From Deltaproteobacteria bacterium (lineage in GTDB: Bacteria; Desulfobacterota; Desulfarculia; Adiutricales; Adiutricaceae): a stretch of DNA of 46,741 nucleotides. A program made the translations under genes and the position numbers. Of the stretch, positions 1 through 8,422 are shown piece by piece. The DNA lies in assembly GCA_031273455.1 (NCBI GenBank), contig JAISRZ010000122.1, forward strand, positions 1-46,741. The letters run 5' to 3'. Below the pieces are notes generated by a model. The model was given only the letters and a program-made list of their open reading frames with translations. It was not told the origin of the DNA and did not search any database. Every line of letters begins with the position of its first letter. The stretch's first letter is position 1.

Positions 1-89
1 ATTATTTTAAGTAAAATAATTGTTTTTAAACCACTTTGATATTACTTATAATAAATAAAGATACTAAAATACTATAAAAAAACCGATAC

Positions 90-512
90 TTGTATAGAAG
101 AACTAGTAGGGAAAAAAAAACTACAGGGCTTGTCTGGGCCCAGGTGGACAGAGTTTCGTCAAAATGGGGACAAATAAAGCCGTCACTTTTTGGACAAATA
201 AAGGCGGCTAGAACAACATTTTATTCAGAGAGCGCGCGTAGAACTCTGACCAACGGTGAATGCGACGCCATTGTCTATCTTTTGTTAAAGAATAATGAGA
301 GAGAGTTAACCAAGGACGAAACGCTAGCCTTGAGAGAGCTCTGGACAAAGGGCCAATTAAAGAGAGTCGAAACGATCAGGCCCGCCAACCGGAGTAAGGC
401 CATGGGCCTATCTAAGCCCAAGGCTAAAGCTCAGGTCAAACCTCAATCCCTTCCCAGAGGCAAGGCCAGACGGCGGGCCAGGGCCGAGGCTAGAGCCGAA
501 GCCAGGGCTTAA
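90..512 (+). CDS. Small basic hypothetical protein
   Basis: A 140-residue reading frame with no family I recognise. The middle part (about residues 55-95) looks like a helical globular segment with ECDAIVYLLLKNN and ELTKDETLALRELW. The last 40 residues are a Lys/Arg/Ala-rich tail ending in a short EARA repeat, as in nucleic-acid-binding tails. There is no clear Shine-Dalgarno site before the ATG and the first 90 bases are AT-rich, so the true start may lie further in. An intrinsic terminator follows about 65 bases downstream, which favours a real transcription unit. It could also be the remnant of a larger gene. Confidence 0.4.
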   Translation: MYRRTSREKKTTGLVWAQVDRVSSKWGQIKPSLFGQIKAARTTFYSESARRTLTNGECDAIVYLLLKNNERELTKDETLALRELWTKGQLKRVETIRPANRSKAMGLSKPKAKAQVKPQSLPRGKARRRARAEARAEARA

Positions 513-575
513 AACGCTGGACTTTTTTTGGCTAACGGATCGAGCGACATTACTCGCCGGAAAGCGGCGCGATTT

Positions 576-604
576 AAAGGGTTCCGCTAGGCGGGACCCT
601 TTTA
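576..604 (+). terminator. Intrinsic terminator after the small basic ORF
   Basis: A 12-bp stem (AAAGGGTTCCGC paired with GCGGGACCCTTT, one G-U-type mismatch) has a 3-base TAG loop and runs into TTTTAGTTTT. It sits 64 bases after the stop of the basic ORF. Confidence 0.65.
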
Positions 605-719
605 GTTTTAACCGCTCTTTTGGTTCCTTGGGGTCGGTATAGGTATAATCCGGGTCGATGCGTTGGTAATCATTCCGCGCGCCGTTTCTCCTTGGCGGCG
701 AGAATAAGCTGGACGAAGC

Positions 720-1125
720 TCATCTGGCCAAGCGATAGTCGCGGATAATCTCGATGCCCTTTTTTTGTGGGCGATACCCTTCAAACATATTGGAGCCGAT
801 GCCTACCGCCACTGATTCCAGCGTTTTCAAATCTGGAAACGGAACGTCCATAATCGTCAAGGCTTTTCGATTGATGACGATTGGTGGGTATGGCGTAATC
901 CGTACCTCCCTTAGGCGCTAGTCGCTTTCCAACGAACCTTTGCTCAGTTTAAGGCGGATATTTTTCAGCCGCGTTTTTTTGTCTTTCGTTGAGAACCCCC
1001 CTTAGCTCAATATAGGCGTTGTCAATGTCCGCAATGGAGCGTTGGCCAGCGATATCGGGTATCGGTATCTTTTCTTCGCGCGTATCTTCCCATGAAAACG
1101 TGAGGCGTATATTAAATTTGTTATA
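720..1125 (-). pseudogene. Remnant of a type I restriction specificity subunit (HsdS) plus an unassigned decayed ORF
   Basis: Between 1125 and 949 the minus strand encodes 58 residues including FSWEDTREEKIPIPDIAGQR and then IADIDNAYIELR. This strongly resembles the C-terminal end of type I restriction S subunits, where the second recognition domain meets the conserved helix. No target-recognition domains are left and the frame is closed by TGA immediately upstream, so the piece cannot be functional. A second minus-strand open stretch (917-720, with TIMDVPFPDLKTLESVAVG) follows and ends without a start of its own; I cannot assign it. No HsdM or HsdR is in the window. The rest of the 600-1390 gap shows no intact gene. 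Confidence 0.6.
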
Positions 1126-1394
1126 TCAATATTAGAAAAATAAGCTCTATAGATTGTTTTTGCTTTATTAATTAACATAACTTATGACGTTCAGCTTTCT
1201 TATCAATATATTCTTGGATCCATCAATAATAATAAGACATGCCATACAATTTTATGATAAAAAATAATATATAAAGCTATCATATATAGTTTTTATATAT
1301 TACACTCATTATAAGGAGTTAATATATTTGAAATAAACTTCGTCCTTTTGATTTTACCAAATCGGATTAAAAACGTCCCGGTTTTTGCGGGCGC

Positions 1395-1423
1395 TTGACA
1401 AGGGCCGTTTTTTAGATTAAAAA
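1395..1423 (+). promoter_or_regulatory. Sigma-70-type promoter for the nitrogenase-like operon leader
   Basis: A perfect TTGACA (1395-1400) lies 17 bases before TAAAAA (1418-1423, 4 of 6 matches to TATAAT). Transcription would begin near 1430, just at the left arm of the leader's outer stem. A TATAAT at 1429-1434 has no good -35 partner and overlaps that stem, so I prefer the first pair. Confidence 0.45.
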
Positions 1424-1429
1424 CTACTT

Positions 1430-1535
1430 ATAATCAGCCACTGAGCCCATTAGACTCCTTGGCGAAAGCTATTGTTTGGCTGATCAGAATTTCTGAAGGC
1501 CCCAGACGTTTAGACGCGTCTGGGGCCTTTTTTTT
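1430..1535 (+). ncRNA. Structured leader RNA ending in a terminator (possible riboswitch or attenuator)
   Basis: An outer stem of 8 perfect base pairs joins ATCAGCCA (1433-1440) to TGGCTGAT (1477-1484). Inside are two weaker hairpins, one closed by a GCGAAAGC tetraloop stem (about 1461-1469). The stem is followed by the strong terminator at 1498-1535 and, 70 bases later, by the first gene of the nitrogenase-like operon. Promoter, compact fold, terminator and operon in this order is the usual layout of a terminator-controlled riboswitch or attenuator. I do not recognise a known riboswitch class. A short independent small RNA is the alternative. Confidence 0.4.
1498..1535 (+). terminator. Strong intrinsic terminator upstream of the nitrogenase-like operon
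   Basis: A perfect 11-bp stem, GGCCCCAGACG with CGTCTGGGGCC, has an 8-base loop and is followed by eight T residues; a second T-run lies at 1541-1550. Because it precedes the operon rather than following a gene, it probably conditions read-through. Confidence 0.85.
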
Positions 1536-1604
1536 CGACCTTTTTTTTTTCAACATTGACAACGCCTTAGATTTTGAAGGAGCCTTACGCCAGGAACCAG
1601 ATTA

Positions 1605-3095
1605 ATGAGCTACCTTGACTCCAAAACTCCCCCCATACGGGAACTGCGCCACCCGGAGACGGCTTTGGCTCACGGTCGCACTCGCTGCGGCCAAGGCCCG
1701 AAAAAGTCCGTCTGCGCCATTATGGCCCAAGCCGACCGTTCTTTCACCCAAGGGTCCATTTGCCCGCTTCTCCCGGCTTTGGGCATCATGTGCAGCTTAC
1801 CGGAAACCGTGGTTTTAATGCACGGGGCCATTGGTTGCGGCAGTTGCGCTAACGGAAGTAACGTTAACGTCAGAGCCGGAAACGCCGCCCGGGGTCAGGC
1901 CGGTCAAGAGGCCCTGTGGCTCTCCACGGCTTTAAACGAGGCTAACGTCATTTTTGGGGGCGAGGGCAAGCTAGCGGCGGCCATCATTGAGGCTGACCAA
2001 ACTTACCAGCCAAAAGTCATCTTAACGGTCTCGGGTTGCCTACCTGGGGTCATTGGCGATGATATCGATAACGTGGCCCAGGAGACCCAAAGCCAAGTTA
2101 AGGCCAAGATCCTCCCGGTCCACTGCGAGGGCTTTAAATCGCGCTTCATGGCCACAGCCTATGACGTGGTCTATCACGCCGTGGGTCGCCATCTTTTACC
2201 GGAAAAACCCCTTGGCCCCAAAGACGAGCGCGCGGTTAACGTCATGAACGTGGGCTCCATGGGTTTAGTGGACGAAAAGGAAATAGCCAGGCTCTTAGGG
2301 GAGTTGGGGCTTAAGGCCAACTTTTTTCCGGTCTTCGCTAACCCGGATAGTTTCGCTCTGGCCACCCAAGCTCGTTTGTCCATCAGCGTCTGCCCGACCC
2401 ACGACGATTACTTCCTTCACCACTTACAAGAAAAATACAACGTCCCCTTTATCATCCGGCATATGCCCATTGGGATTGAGAACACCAGCCAATGGATCAT
2501 CGATATTGGCGAAGCCGTGGGCCAAAAGGACGCGGCCATTAAGTTGGCTAAAAAAGAGGAGTCTGAGCTTAACGAGGCCTTAGAGCCCTTTAAACCCCTC
2601 TTCGCCGGGAAAACCGCCTTTGTCTCAGCCGGGGAGTATCGCTCCTTAGCCACCTCTCTATTGTTACGGGAACTGGGCTTTAAGATCTTAGGGATTCGCG
2701 CCTTCCACTTCGATAGCTTCGCTGAGGTGGAGTTGGCTAAACTCGATCGCCAAGGGGACTTTATCTTTAACGTGGCCAATGTCCAACCCTTTGAGGAAGC
2801 CAACCTTTTAAAGCGCTTAAAGCCGGACATCTTCTTAGGGCACTGGCACGGCAACTCCACCGCCGCCCGTTTAGGCATCCCCACGCAAGTCATCTACAAC
2901 AGCGGTTACGCTTATATGGGCTACCAAGGGGCTTACGATTTGGCTCGCCGGGTTCACCGGCGGTTGGCTCACCCGGCCTTTTACCAACGCTTAGGCCGTT
3001 ACGGGGTCTTACCTTACAAGGCCGATTGGTACTTAGCCGATCCCTTTAGCCACATCCGCGAAGACGGTGACCCCACCCCAAAGGAAGTTAGATGA
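1605..3095 (+). CDS. Nitrogenase-like component 1, D-type subunit
   Basis: A 496-residue protein of the nitrogenase component 1 family (NifD/NifE/BchN-like). The three cysteines that hold the P-cluster or an equivalent Fe-S cluster are visible: Cys53 (GSICPLLPALG), Cys78 (GAIGCGSC) and Cys145 (VSGCLPGVIGDDI). Cys263 in SISVCPTHDDYF aligns with NifD Cys275, the cofactor ligand, but the region matching NifD His442 reads IYNSGYAYMGYQG and has no histidine. This pattern fits the nitrogenase-like (group IV) proteins, which include methylthio-alkane reductase, rather than a true N2-fixing enzyme. A weak AGGAA site lies 8 bases before the ATG. The stop overlaps the start of the K-type gene by ATGA, so the two subunits are translationally coupled. 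The substrate cannot be read from sequence. No reductase gene is in the window. Confidence 0.88.
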   Translation: MSYLDSKTPPIRELRHPETALAHGRTRCGQGPKKSVCAIMAQADRSFTQGSICPLLPALGIMCSLPETVVLMHGAIGCGSCANGSNVNVRAGNAARGQAGQEALWLSTALNEANVIFGGEGKLAAAIIEADQTYQPKVILTVSGCLPGVIGDDIDNVAQETQSQVKAKILPVHCEGFKSRFMATAYDVVYHAVGRHLLPEKPLGPKDERAVNVMNVGSMGLVDEKEIARLLGELGLKANFFPVFANPDSFALATQARLSISVCPTHDDYFLHHLQEKYNVPFIIRHMPIGIENTSQWIIDIGEAVGQKDAAIKLAKKEESELNEALEPFKPLFAGKTAFVSAGEYRSLATSLLLRELGFKILGIRAFHFDSFAEVELAKLDRQGDFIFNVANVQPFEEANLLKRLKPDIFLGHWHGNSTAARLGIPTQVIYNSGYAYMGYQGAYDLARRVHRRLAHPAFYQRLGRYGVLPYKADWYLADPFSHIREDGDPTPKEVR

Positions 3096-4432
3096 CCGAA
3101 GCCTTTGTCGAACGGCCCCGTTGGTCCTGCTCCTTAGGCGGGGCCTTAGCCGCCGCCGGGAACCTACCCCAAATCGCCCCCATCTTGCACGCGGGCCCTG
3201 GTTGCGCCGGGAACTTCGCTTGGACCAATAACGGGGCCGCTGGTTTGAACGTCACTGGCCCCTGCTTAGGGTTAAGCGTCCCCTCGACCAACATCCAGGA
3301 AAACGAGGTGGTCTTTGGCGGGATTGAGCGTTTACGGGAAGAGATTTTAAACGCGGTTAAGATCATTGAGGGGAAGCTTTACTTTGTCTTAACCGGTTGC
3401 TTACCCGAGGTCATTGGCGATGACGTGGAGTCCTTGGTCGAGGAGCTAAGCGGCCAAGGGGTCAAGGTGGTCATGGCCAGCGTGGCCGGGTTTAAAGGGG
3501 ATTCCTACCACGGTTACGAGGAGGTTTTAAAAACCCTTTTTACCCGGGTGGTGAAACCCTCTAGCCAGACGATCCCGAACCAAGTCAACGTCTGGGGGGC
3601 CCCGCCGTCTTTGGATCCCTTCTGGCGCGGCGATCTGGATGGGATCATTGAGCTTTTAAGCCTTTTAGGCCTCACGGCCAAGGTCTTCTTTGGGCCGAGC
3701 GCCGACTTTAAGGACCTGACCCAAGCGGCCAAATCCGTGGCTAATATCGTTATCTCGCCCCTTTACGGCCTAGAGGCGGCCCAGATCTTTAAGGGTAAAT
3801 TCCATACCCCCTTTATCCAGACCAACTTTCCCATTGGGGCCGCGGCCGCGGACCGTTTTTTAAAGACCGTGGGCCAAGAGCTAGGGCTCCCCCGAAGCCA
3901 AGTCAATAAGGCCATTAAAGAGGCCGGGCGAAAGCATTACGCCTACTTAGAGCCCCTCATTGACGTTTATAACGACATGGAGGCCCAAAGGCACGCCTTA
4001 ATCGTCGGTGAGGCTAACTACGCCTTAGCTTTAACCGATTTTTTCGCCGAGGATCTTGGTTGGGTTCCGGAATTGACCGTTATCACCAACCAACTGGACG
4101 TGGAAACGCGAGAGAAGCTTCTTAAGGCCCATAAGGAGAAGGGCGGCGTTTTCCCTAATCGCTTAATCTTTGAGAGCCAAGCCACGGCCATAGCTAAGGA
4201 GGCTAAAGCCATCTGGGGCCAACCGCCAGGTAAATACCATAACTCCCGCCAACCCGTCTTAGTGGCCGGTAGCTCCTTAGAGCGCGCCTTAGCCGCCGAG
4301 TTAGGGGCGGCCCATCTTAGCTTGACCTACCCCATCGCCAACCGGGCCATTCTCTCCCGGGGCTATGTGGGTTACTCGGGCGGCTTACGCTTGACCGAAG
4401 ACGTGGTCAGCGCCTTTATCGCGGGCCGGTAG
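3092..4432 (+). CDS. Nitrogenase-like component 1, K-type subunit
   Basis: A 446-residue partner of the preceding D-type subunit and also of the nitrogenase component 1 family. Three cysteines are placed as in NifK: Cys13 (RWSCSLGG), Cys38 (HAGPGCAGN) and Cys103 (VLTGCLPEVIGDDVESL), so the D/K interface probably carries a P-cluster-like centre. It lacks the long N-terminal extension of true NifK. It starts inside the stop of the upstream gene and is followed after 18 bases by the ABC permease. It most likely forms an alpha2-beta2 heterotetramer with the D subunit and takes electrons from a NifH-like protein encoded outside the window. A role as a cofactor scaffold (NifEN-like) is possible but less likely given the transporter next to it. 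Confidence 0.87.
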   Translation: MTEAFVERPRWSCSLGGALAAAGNLPQIAPILHAGPGCAGNFAWTNNGAAGLNVTGPCLGLSVPSTNIQENEVVFGGIERLREEILNAVKIIEGKLYFVLTGCLPEVIGDDVESLVEELSGQGVKVVMASVAGFKGDSYHGYEEVLKTLFTRVVKPSSQTIPNQVNVWGAPPSLDPFWRGDLDGIIELLSLLGLTAKVFFGPSADFKDLTQAAKSVANIVISPLYGLEAAQIFKGKFHTPFIQTNFPIGAAAADRFLKTVGQELGLPRSQVNKAIKEAGRKHYAYLEPLIDVYNDMEAQRHALIVGEANYALALTDFFAEDLGWVPELTVITNQLDVETREKLLKAHKEKGGVFPNRLIFESQATAIAKEAKAIWGQPPGKYHNSRQPVLVAGSSLERALAAELGAAHLSLTYPIANRAILSRGYVGYSGGLRLTEDVVSAFIAGR

Positions 4433-4450
4433 GCCGCGTCGGAAATCGCC

Positions 4451-5449
4451 ATGGTTAAACATCTTCTTTGGCCTCTTTACCGCTTAAAAGACGATTACCG
4501 GTTGCGGCCAATATTTCACCACCTGGCCGCCTGGGCGGCTTTATTGGCTCTAATTTTGGAAATAAATCTGGCCCCCAGCGGTTTGCAACCGCCAACCGAG
4601 CGGCCATATTTAAGGTATTTTCTCATTGTGGTCTTGGCTTTAACCATCATCCTGCCCTTAGCGGCTCGGTCCCCGGAAAGAAAAGCCAAAATCTTAGCTA
4701 AAGACAACTTCTACGCCGCGGCCATCACCTTACTGAATATTTTAAACATAGTCACCAGTAAATACACTCTCATTCCAGCCATCTTTTTCCCAGCCCCGGA
4801 TAGGATCATCGCGGTTCTGTTTGAGGACTTTAACTACTTAATCTTAGTCTGCCTCTTTTCCTCGGGTAAGTTACTAGTGACCGGTTTTTTCTCCGGGGCC
4901 TTGGCCGGTTTGGTCACCGGGGTGGCCATTGGTTTTTCCAAGCCCGCGGCTTACTGGTTAAACCCTTTAATTAAAATCTTAGGGCCCATCCCGCCCACGG
5001 CTTGGATCCCCATTGTCCTCGTGGCCTTTCCCACCACCTGGGCTGGGGCGGTCTTTTTAATCGCCCTGTCCGTCTGGTTTCCCACCTCGGTCATGACCTC
5101 CAGCGGCATCTTAAACGTCCAAAACGCCTATTTTGAGGTCTCCAGCGCCTTGGGGGCCAAAAGGGTTTACCAGATCTTCATGGTCGGCATCCCCGCGGCC
5201 ATGCCTTTGATCTTCACCGGGCTCTTTAGCGGGGCTTGCTCCTCGTTTTTAACCCTCATGACCGCCGAGATGGTGGGGGTCAAAAGCGGCATTGGCTGGT
5301 ACATCAACTGGCAACGGGAGATGCTCTCCTACTCCAATGTTTACGCCGGGCTCATCATCATCGCCTTCTCCTTTTACTCCCTCATCACTTTGTTCTTTAA
5401 AGTTCGTGACCGGGTCTTAGTCTGGCAGAAAGGCATGATCAAATGGTAA
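4451..5449 (+). CDS. NitT/TauT-type ABC transporter permease
   Basis: A 332-residue inner-membrane permease with about seven hydrophobic segments and a longer N-terminus than classic SsuC/TauC (about 250-270 residues). The cytoplasmic EAA loop is clear near residues 235-262: SALGAKRVYQIFMVGIPAAM. The family imports nitrate, sulfonates, taurine, riboflavin precursors and similar small molecules together with an ATPase and a periplasmic binding protein. It lies 18 bases behind the K-type nitrogenase-like gene and its end overlaps the ATPase start by 7 bases, so it belongs to the same operon and probably imports that enzyme's substrate. Confidence 0.88.
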   Translation: MVKHLLWPLYRLKDDYRLRPIFHHLAAWAALLALILEINLAPSGLQPPTERPYLRYFLIVVLALTIILPLAARSPERKAKILAKDNFYAAAITLLNILNIVTSKYTLIPAIFFPAPDRIIAVLFEDFNYLILVCLFSSGKLLVTGFFSGALAGLVTGVAIGFSKPAAYWLNPLIKILGPIPPTAWIPIVLVAFPTTWAGAVFLIALSVWFPTSVMTSSGILNVQNAYFEVSSALGAKRVYQIFMVGIPAAMPLIFTGLFSGACSSFLTLMTAEMVGVKSGIGWYINWQREMLSYSNVYAGLIIIAFSFYSLITLFFKVRDRVLVWQKGMIKW

Positions 5450-6246
5450 GCGCGACCTTAGACACCAGCCAAGGGGTCATTGACATTAAGGGGGTCTCCA
5501 AAAACTTCCCCCATCCGGATGGCTCGGAGGTTAAAGCCTTAAGCCAAGTGGAGCTCACGGTGAGCGGCGGGGAGTTTGTCTCCTTAATCGGCCCCTCGGG
5601 CTGCGGGAAATCGACCCTTCTAAGGCTCATCGCTGGCTTAGATAAAGCCACCACCGGGACTTTGGAGCTGGATGGCCAAACCATTGACGGGCCAAGCGCC
5701 GAACGGGGTTTGGCCTTCCAGAACCCCTACCTTTTCCCCTGGCTCAACATCTATAACAACGTGGCCTTTGGTTTACGGGCTCGGCGGGTTTATAAGCGCT
5801 TAAAGTCCATGGTGGGCCAGTACTTAGAGCTAGTGGGCTTGGGTAAGTTTGGCCAAGTTTACCCCCATCACCTTTCCGGCGGCATGGCCCAAAGAGCCTC
5901 TTTGGCCCGGGCCTTAATCAATGAGCCCCGGGTCCTTTTACTCGATGAGCCTTTAGGGGCTTTAGACGCCTTTACCCGCATGAACATGCAAGATGAGATC
6001 TTACGCATCCGCTCGGAAAAGCGGATCACCATGATCATGGTCACCCATGACGTGGATGAGGCCATTTACCTTTCGGATCGGGTCATCATCATGACCCCCG
6101 GCCCGGGCAAGGTGGAAAAGATCTTAGCGGTCCCCTTAACTAGGCCCCGGGCCAGAAACACCCCGGACTTTTTAAGTTTAAGAAGCCGGATCTTAGAGAT
6201 ACTGAATTTCGCTGGTCGCTTGGATGAGCCGGCGTATCAGATATAA
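5443..6246 (+). CDS. NitT/TauT-type ABC transporter ATP-binding protein
   Basis: A 267-residue ATPase with all expected motifs: Walker A GPSGCGKST (residues 50-58), Q-loop Gln93, signature LSGGMAQ (144-150), Walker B VLLLDEP (164-170) with D-loop GALD, and H-loop His202. It is close to SsuB/TauB in length and motif spelling. The start overlaps the permease end, a sign of coupled synthesis. It should power uptake by the permease and the binding protein encoded 43 bases downstream. Confidence 0.93.
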   Translation: MVSATLDTSQGVIDIKGVSKNFPHPDGSEVKALSQVELTVSGGEFVSLIGPSGCGKSTLLRLIAGLDKATTGTLELDGQTIDGPSAERGLAFQNPYLFPWLNIYNNVAFGLRARRVYKRLKSMVGQYLELVGLGKFGQVYPHHLSGGMAQRASLARALINEPRVLLLDEPLGALDAFTRMNMQDEILRIRSEKRITMIMVTHDVDEAIYLSDRVIIMTPGPGKVEKILAVPLTRPRARNTPDFLSLRSRILEILNFAGRLDEPAYQI

Positions 6247-6289
6247 GCGGCCACTTAACGCTTTCACCATTTAAACAAGGTAGGAAACC

Positions 6290-7282
6290 ATGTTGAAAAA
6301 CCTCATTCTTTTAGCCGTGGGCTTGGCTTTGGCCATCATCCCAGCCACCACCCCAGCTAAGGCTCAGGAACTTAAAAAAATTAAAGTCGGCATTAACGGC
6401 AATCTTTGCGAAGGCCCCACGCACATCGCCCTAGAAAAAGGGTTTTTCAAAGAGGAAGGTTTGGACGCGGAGCTCATCCGCTTGGCCCAAGGCACCAACT
6501 TTGAGGCCATCACCGCTGGCACCATTGACGCTAGCTTTGGTTTATTGGCCACTTTGATCCAGCCTCTGTCCAATGGCCTACCCATTAAGATCACGACCGG
6601 ACTCCACACTGGCTGCGATAAGCTTTTGGTCAAACCCGACTCGGGGATTAAGACCTTAGCCGATCTTAAAGGCAAAAAGATTGGCGTCCCCAGCTTAACC
6701 TCCAGCCCCATTATGTTCTCAAGACGCGGTTTGGCCCAAGCTGGGGTCAAAGTGGGCGACAAAGACTCGGAAGTGGAGTTTATCGTTTTTAGCAGCGCTG
6801 AACTCCCCTTAGCTTTGGAGAAAGGGGCCATTGACGCTTTAGCCTCAACCGATCCCGTGGCCTCCATCGCCGCTCGGGATTACAAACTGACTATCCTTTT
6901 GGACTCGGCTCGGGACAAGCCCTTTTCTGACCAGTATTGCTGCGCGGCTTACGTCAGCGAATCCTTGGCCACCAAAGACCCGGAAACCGCCGCTAAGTAC
7001 ACAAGAGCCATGCAAAAGGCCGCCGCTTGGATCCAAAAAAACCCCGATGAGACCGCTAAACTTCAAGTTGAGCTTAAGTACGTGGCTGGCGATCCAATCT
7101 TTAACGCCTCGGTTCTAAAGACCTTCCGTTATATCCCCTCCGTCTCCGGGGCTTATAACGCCTTTGGCATCACCGCGGGCGAGCTGAAAAACATCGGTAT
7201 CTTAGGGGCTAAGGTCGATGTGGAGGCTCTCCATAAAAACGCCTTTGTCACTCTACCGAACGTCCCGGATTCGGTCCAATAA
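6290..7282 (+). CDS. ABC transporter periplasmic substrate-binding protein (SsuA/NMT1-like)
   Basis: A 330-residue exported protein. A signal peptide with a hydrophobic core at residues 4-20 ends in PAKA, giving cleavage before QELKK at about residue 26. The mature part has the two-lobed NMT1/THI5/SsuA fold signature, with KVGINGNLCEGPTHIALEKG at the start and ADLKGKKIGVPS near residues 123-135. Four cysteines (40, 109, 217, 218) are unusual for a periplasmic binding protein and could contact ligand or metal; two form the CC of QYCCAAY. A good ribosome site (AAGGTAGGAAACC) precedes the ATG. A terminator follows, so this closes the operon that begins with the nitrogenase-like genes. Confidence 0.9.
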   Translation: MLKNLILLAVGLALAIIPATTPAKAQELKKIKVGINGNLCEGPTHIALEKGFFKEEGLDAELIRLAQGTNFEAITAGTIDASFGLLATLIQPLSNGLPIKITTGLHTGCDKLLVKPDSGIKTLADLKGKKIGVPSLTSSPIMFSRRGLAQAGVKVGDKDSEVEFIVFSSAELPLALEKGAIDALASTDPVASIAARDYKLTILLDSARDKPFSDQYCCAAYVSESLATKDPETAAKYTRAMQKAAAWIQKNPDETAKLQVELKYVAGDPIFNASVLKTFRYIPSVSGAYNAFGITAGELKNIGILGAKVDVEALHKNAFVTLPNVPDSVQ

Positions 7283-7311
7283 ACACCCCAAGCCTTGTCT
7301 TTTTGGCCTAT

Positions 7312-7335
7312 AGGGCGGCGTTACGCCGCCCTTTT
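7312..7335 (+). terminator. Intrinsic terminator of the nitrogenase-like/ABC operon
   Basis: A nine-pair stem (AGGGCGGCG with CGCCGCCCT, loop TTA) sits in front of a short TTTT run, 30 bases after the binding-protein stop. Confidence 0.75.
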
Positions 7336-7461
7336 GGCCATATTCTAAGCTCCTTACCTTAATCCCCCAAAACTGTTATCATGACCCAACCTTGGCCTTA
7401 AAATAGGCCTTTTATCCTAGTCGCGGCGCCTGGCCTTGAACCATTTAAGGAGCGAAATTAC

Positions 7462-8334
7462 GTGCCGAAGTTTAAGCTCCCCCCTAAGCTCCCTTTCCGC
7501 TCCATCGGAGTGGCGGGCTTGGGTCTTATCGGCGGCTCCTTGGCCAAGGCCTTTTCCCCGTTTGACGGCCTTAAGCTCTCGGTCTTTGACCATGACCCGG
7601 AGACCGTGAAAGAAGCTCGGAAAATCCGGCGTTTCGCCCAGGTCACCGATGACCCGGAGGAGTTCGCGACTTGGCCTTTGGACCTAGCTTACCTCTGCCT
7701 ACCAGTGGGCCACAACGTTAAGATGATCCACCGCTTAGGTCGGCTTAAGGTCACTTACGCGGTGACGGACTCAGGTAGCTCCAAGCGCTCCACTAACGAG
7801 GCCGCTTTGGAAGAAGGGCTAAACTTCTGTGGCGGTCACCCTATAGCCGGTAAAGAAGTGGCCGGGTTCGCCCACTCCAGCGCCGATCTGATTCGCCAGT
7901 GCCTTTTTATCCTGACCCCCGATAAACGCTTTGGGCCTAGGCAGACCGAGCTATTGGCCAAGCTAAAGGCCCTCCATGAGCTTTTAGGCTGTAATATTCG
8001 CCTCATGAGCCCCGAGGAGCATGACGGGCTCTACGCCCTAGTTAGTCACCTCCCCTACTTAACCGCCTCGGCCTTAGCCGGAACGGCCATGCGCCTCGGC
8101 GGCCCGGAGGTTCTGCCGTGGGTGGGCACCGGCTTTAAGGACACCACTAGGGTCGGGGCCTCGCCGCCGGCCAAATGGGTGGAAGTGGTCATGGATAACG
8201 CTGAGAACCTCCAAAAGGACATTGAGGCTTTAATGGGGGTCTTAGGGGAGATGCGGGATATCTTAAAGAACCGGGAGTATCACCGGATGATGGACCTCTT
8301 GGAGACTATCTCGGCTTACCGCCGGAAGGCGTAA
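7462..8334 (+). CDS. tyrA: Prephenate dehydrogenase
   Basis: A 290-residue protein that oxidatively decarboxylates prephenate to 4-hydroxyphenylpyruvate in tyrosine synthesis, in the cytosol. The N-terminal Rossmann motif is VAGLGLIGGSLAKAF (residues 18-32), followed by the acidic NAD-binding strand end in VFDHD. GGHPIAGKE (about 130-138) and the VSHLPYLTASAL helix are the family's substrate-binding and dimer elements. Its length matches the stand-alone enzyme, without fused chorismate mutase or ACT domain. The start is GTG, 9 bases behind AAGGAG. It stands alone between the operon terminator and tRNA-Pro. Confidence 0.92.
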   Translation: MPKFKLPPKLPFRSIGVAGLGLIGGSLAKAFSPFDGLKLSVFDHDPETVKEARKIRRFAQVTDDPEEFATWPLDLAYLCLPVGHNVKMIHRLGRLKVTYAVTDSGSSKRSTNEAALEEGLNFCGGHPIAGKEVAGFAHSSADLIRQCLFILTPDKRFGPRQTELLAKLKALHELLGCNIRLMSPEEHDGLYALVSHLPYLTASALAGTAMRLGGPEVLPWVGTGFKDTTRVGASPPAKWVEVVMDNAENLQKDIEALMGVLGEMRDILKNREYHRMMDLLETISAYRRKA

Positions 8335-8393
8335 AATCCGTTTTTAGGGGTTAGGCTATGGCCTTTAATCTCCAAAAAAAGGCGAAAGACCTC

Positions 8394-8422
8394 TTGTCAA
8401 AATAGATTATTTTTAGTAAAGT
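8394..8422 (+). promoter_or_regulatory. Probable promoter for tRNA-Pro
   Basis: TTGTCA (5 of 6) lies 17 bases before TAAAGT (4 of 6). Transcription would start near 8430 and give a leader of about 90 bases before the tRNA. Confidence 0.4.

Noticed and set aside
1433..1484. Hammerhead ribozyme in the leader
   Set aside because: The three-way-junction look is there, but the CUGANGA and GAAA core is not in the required order.
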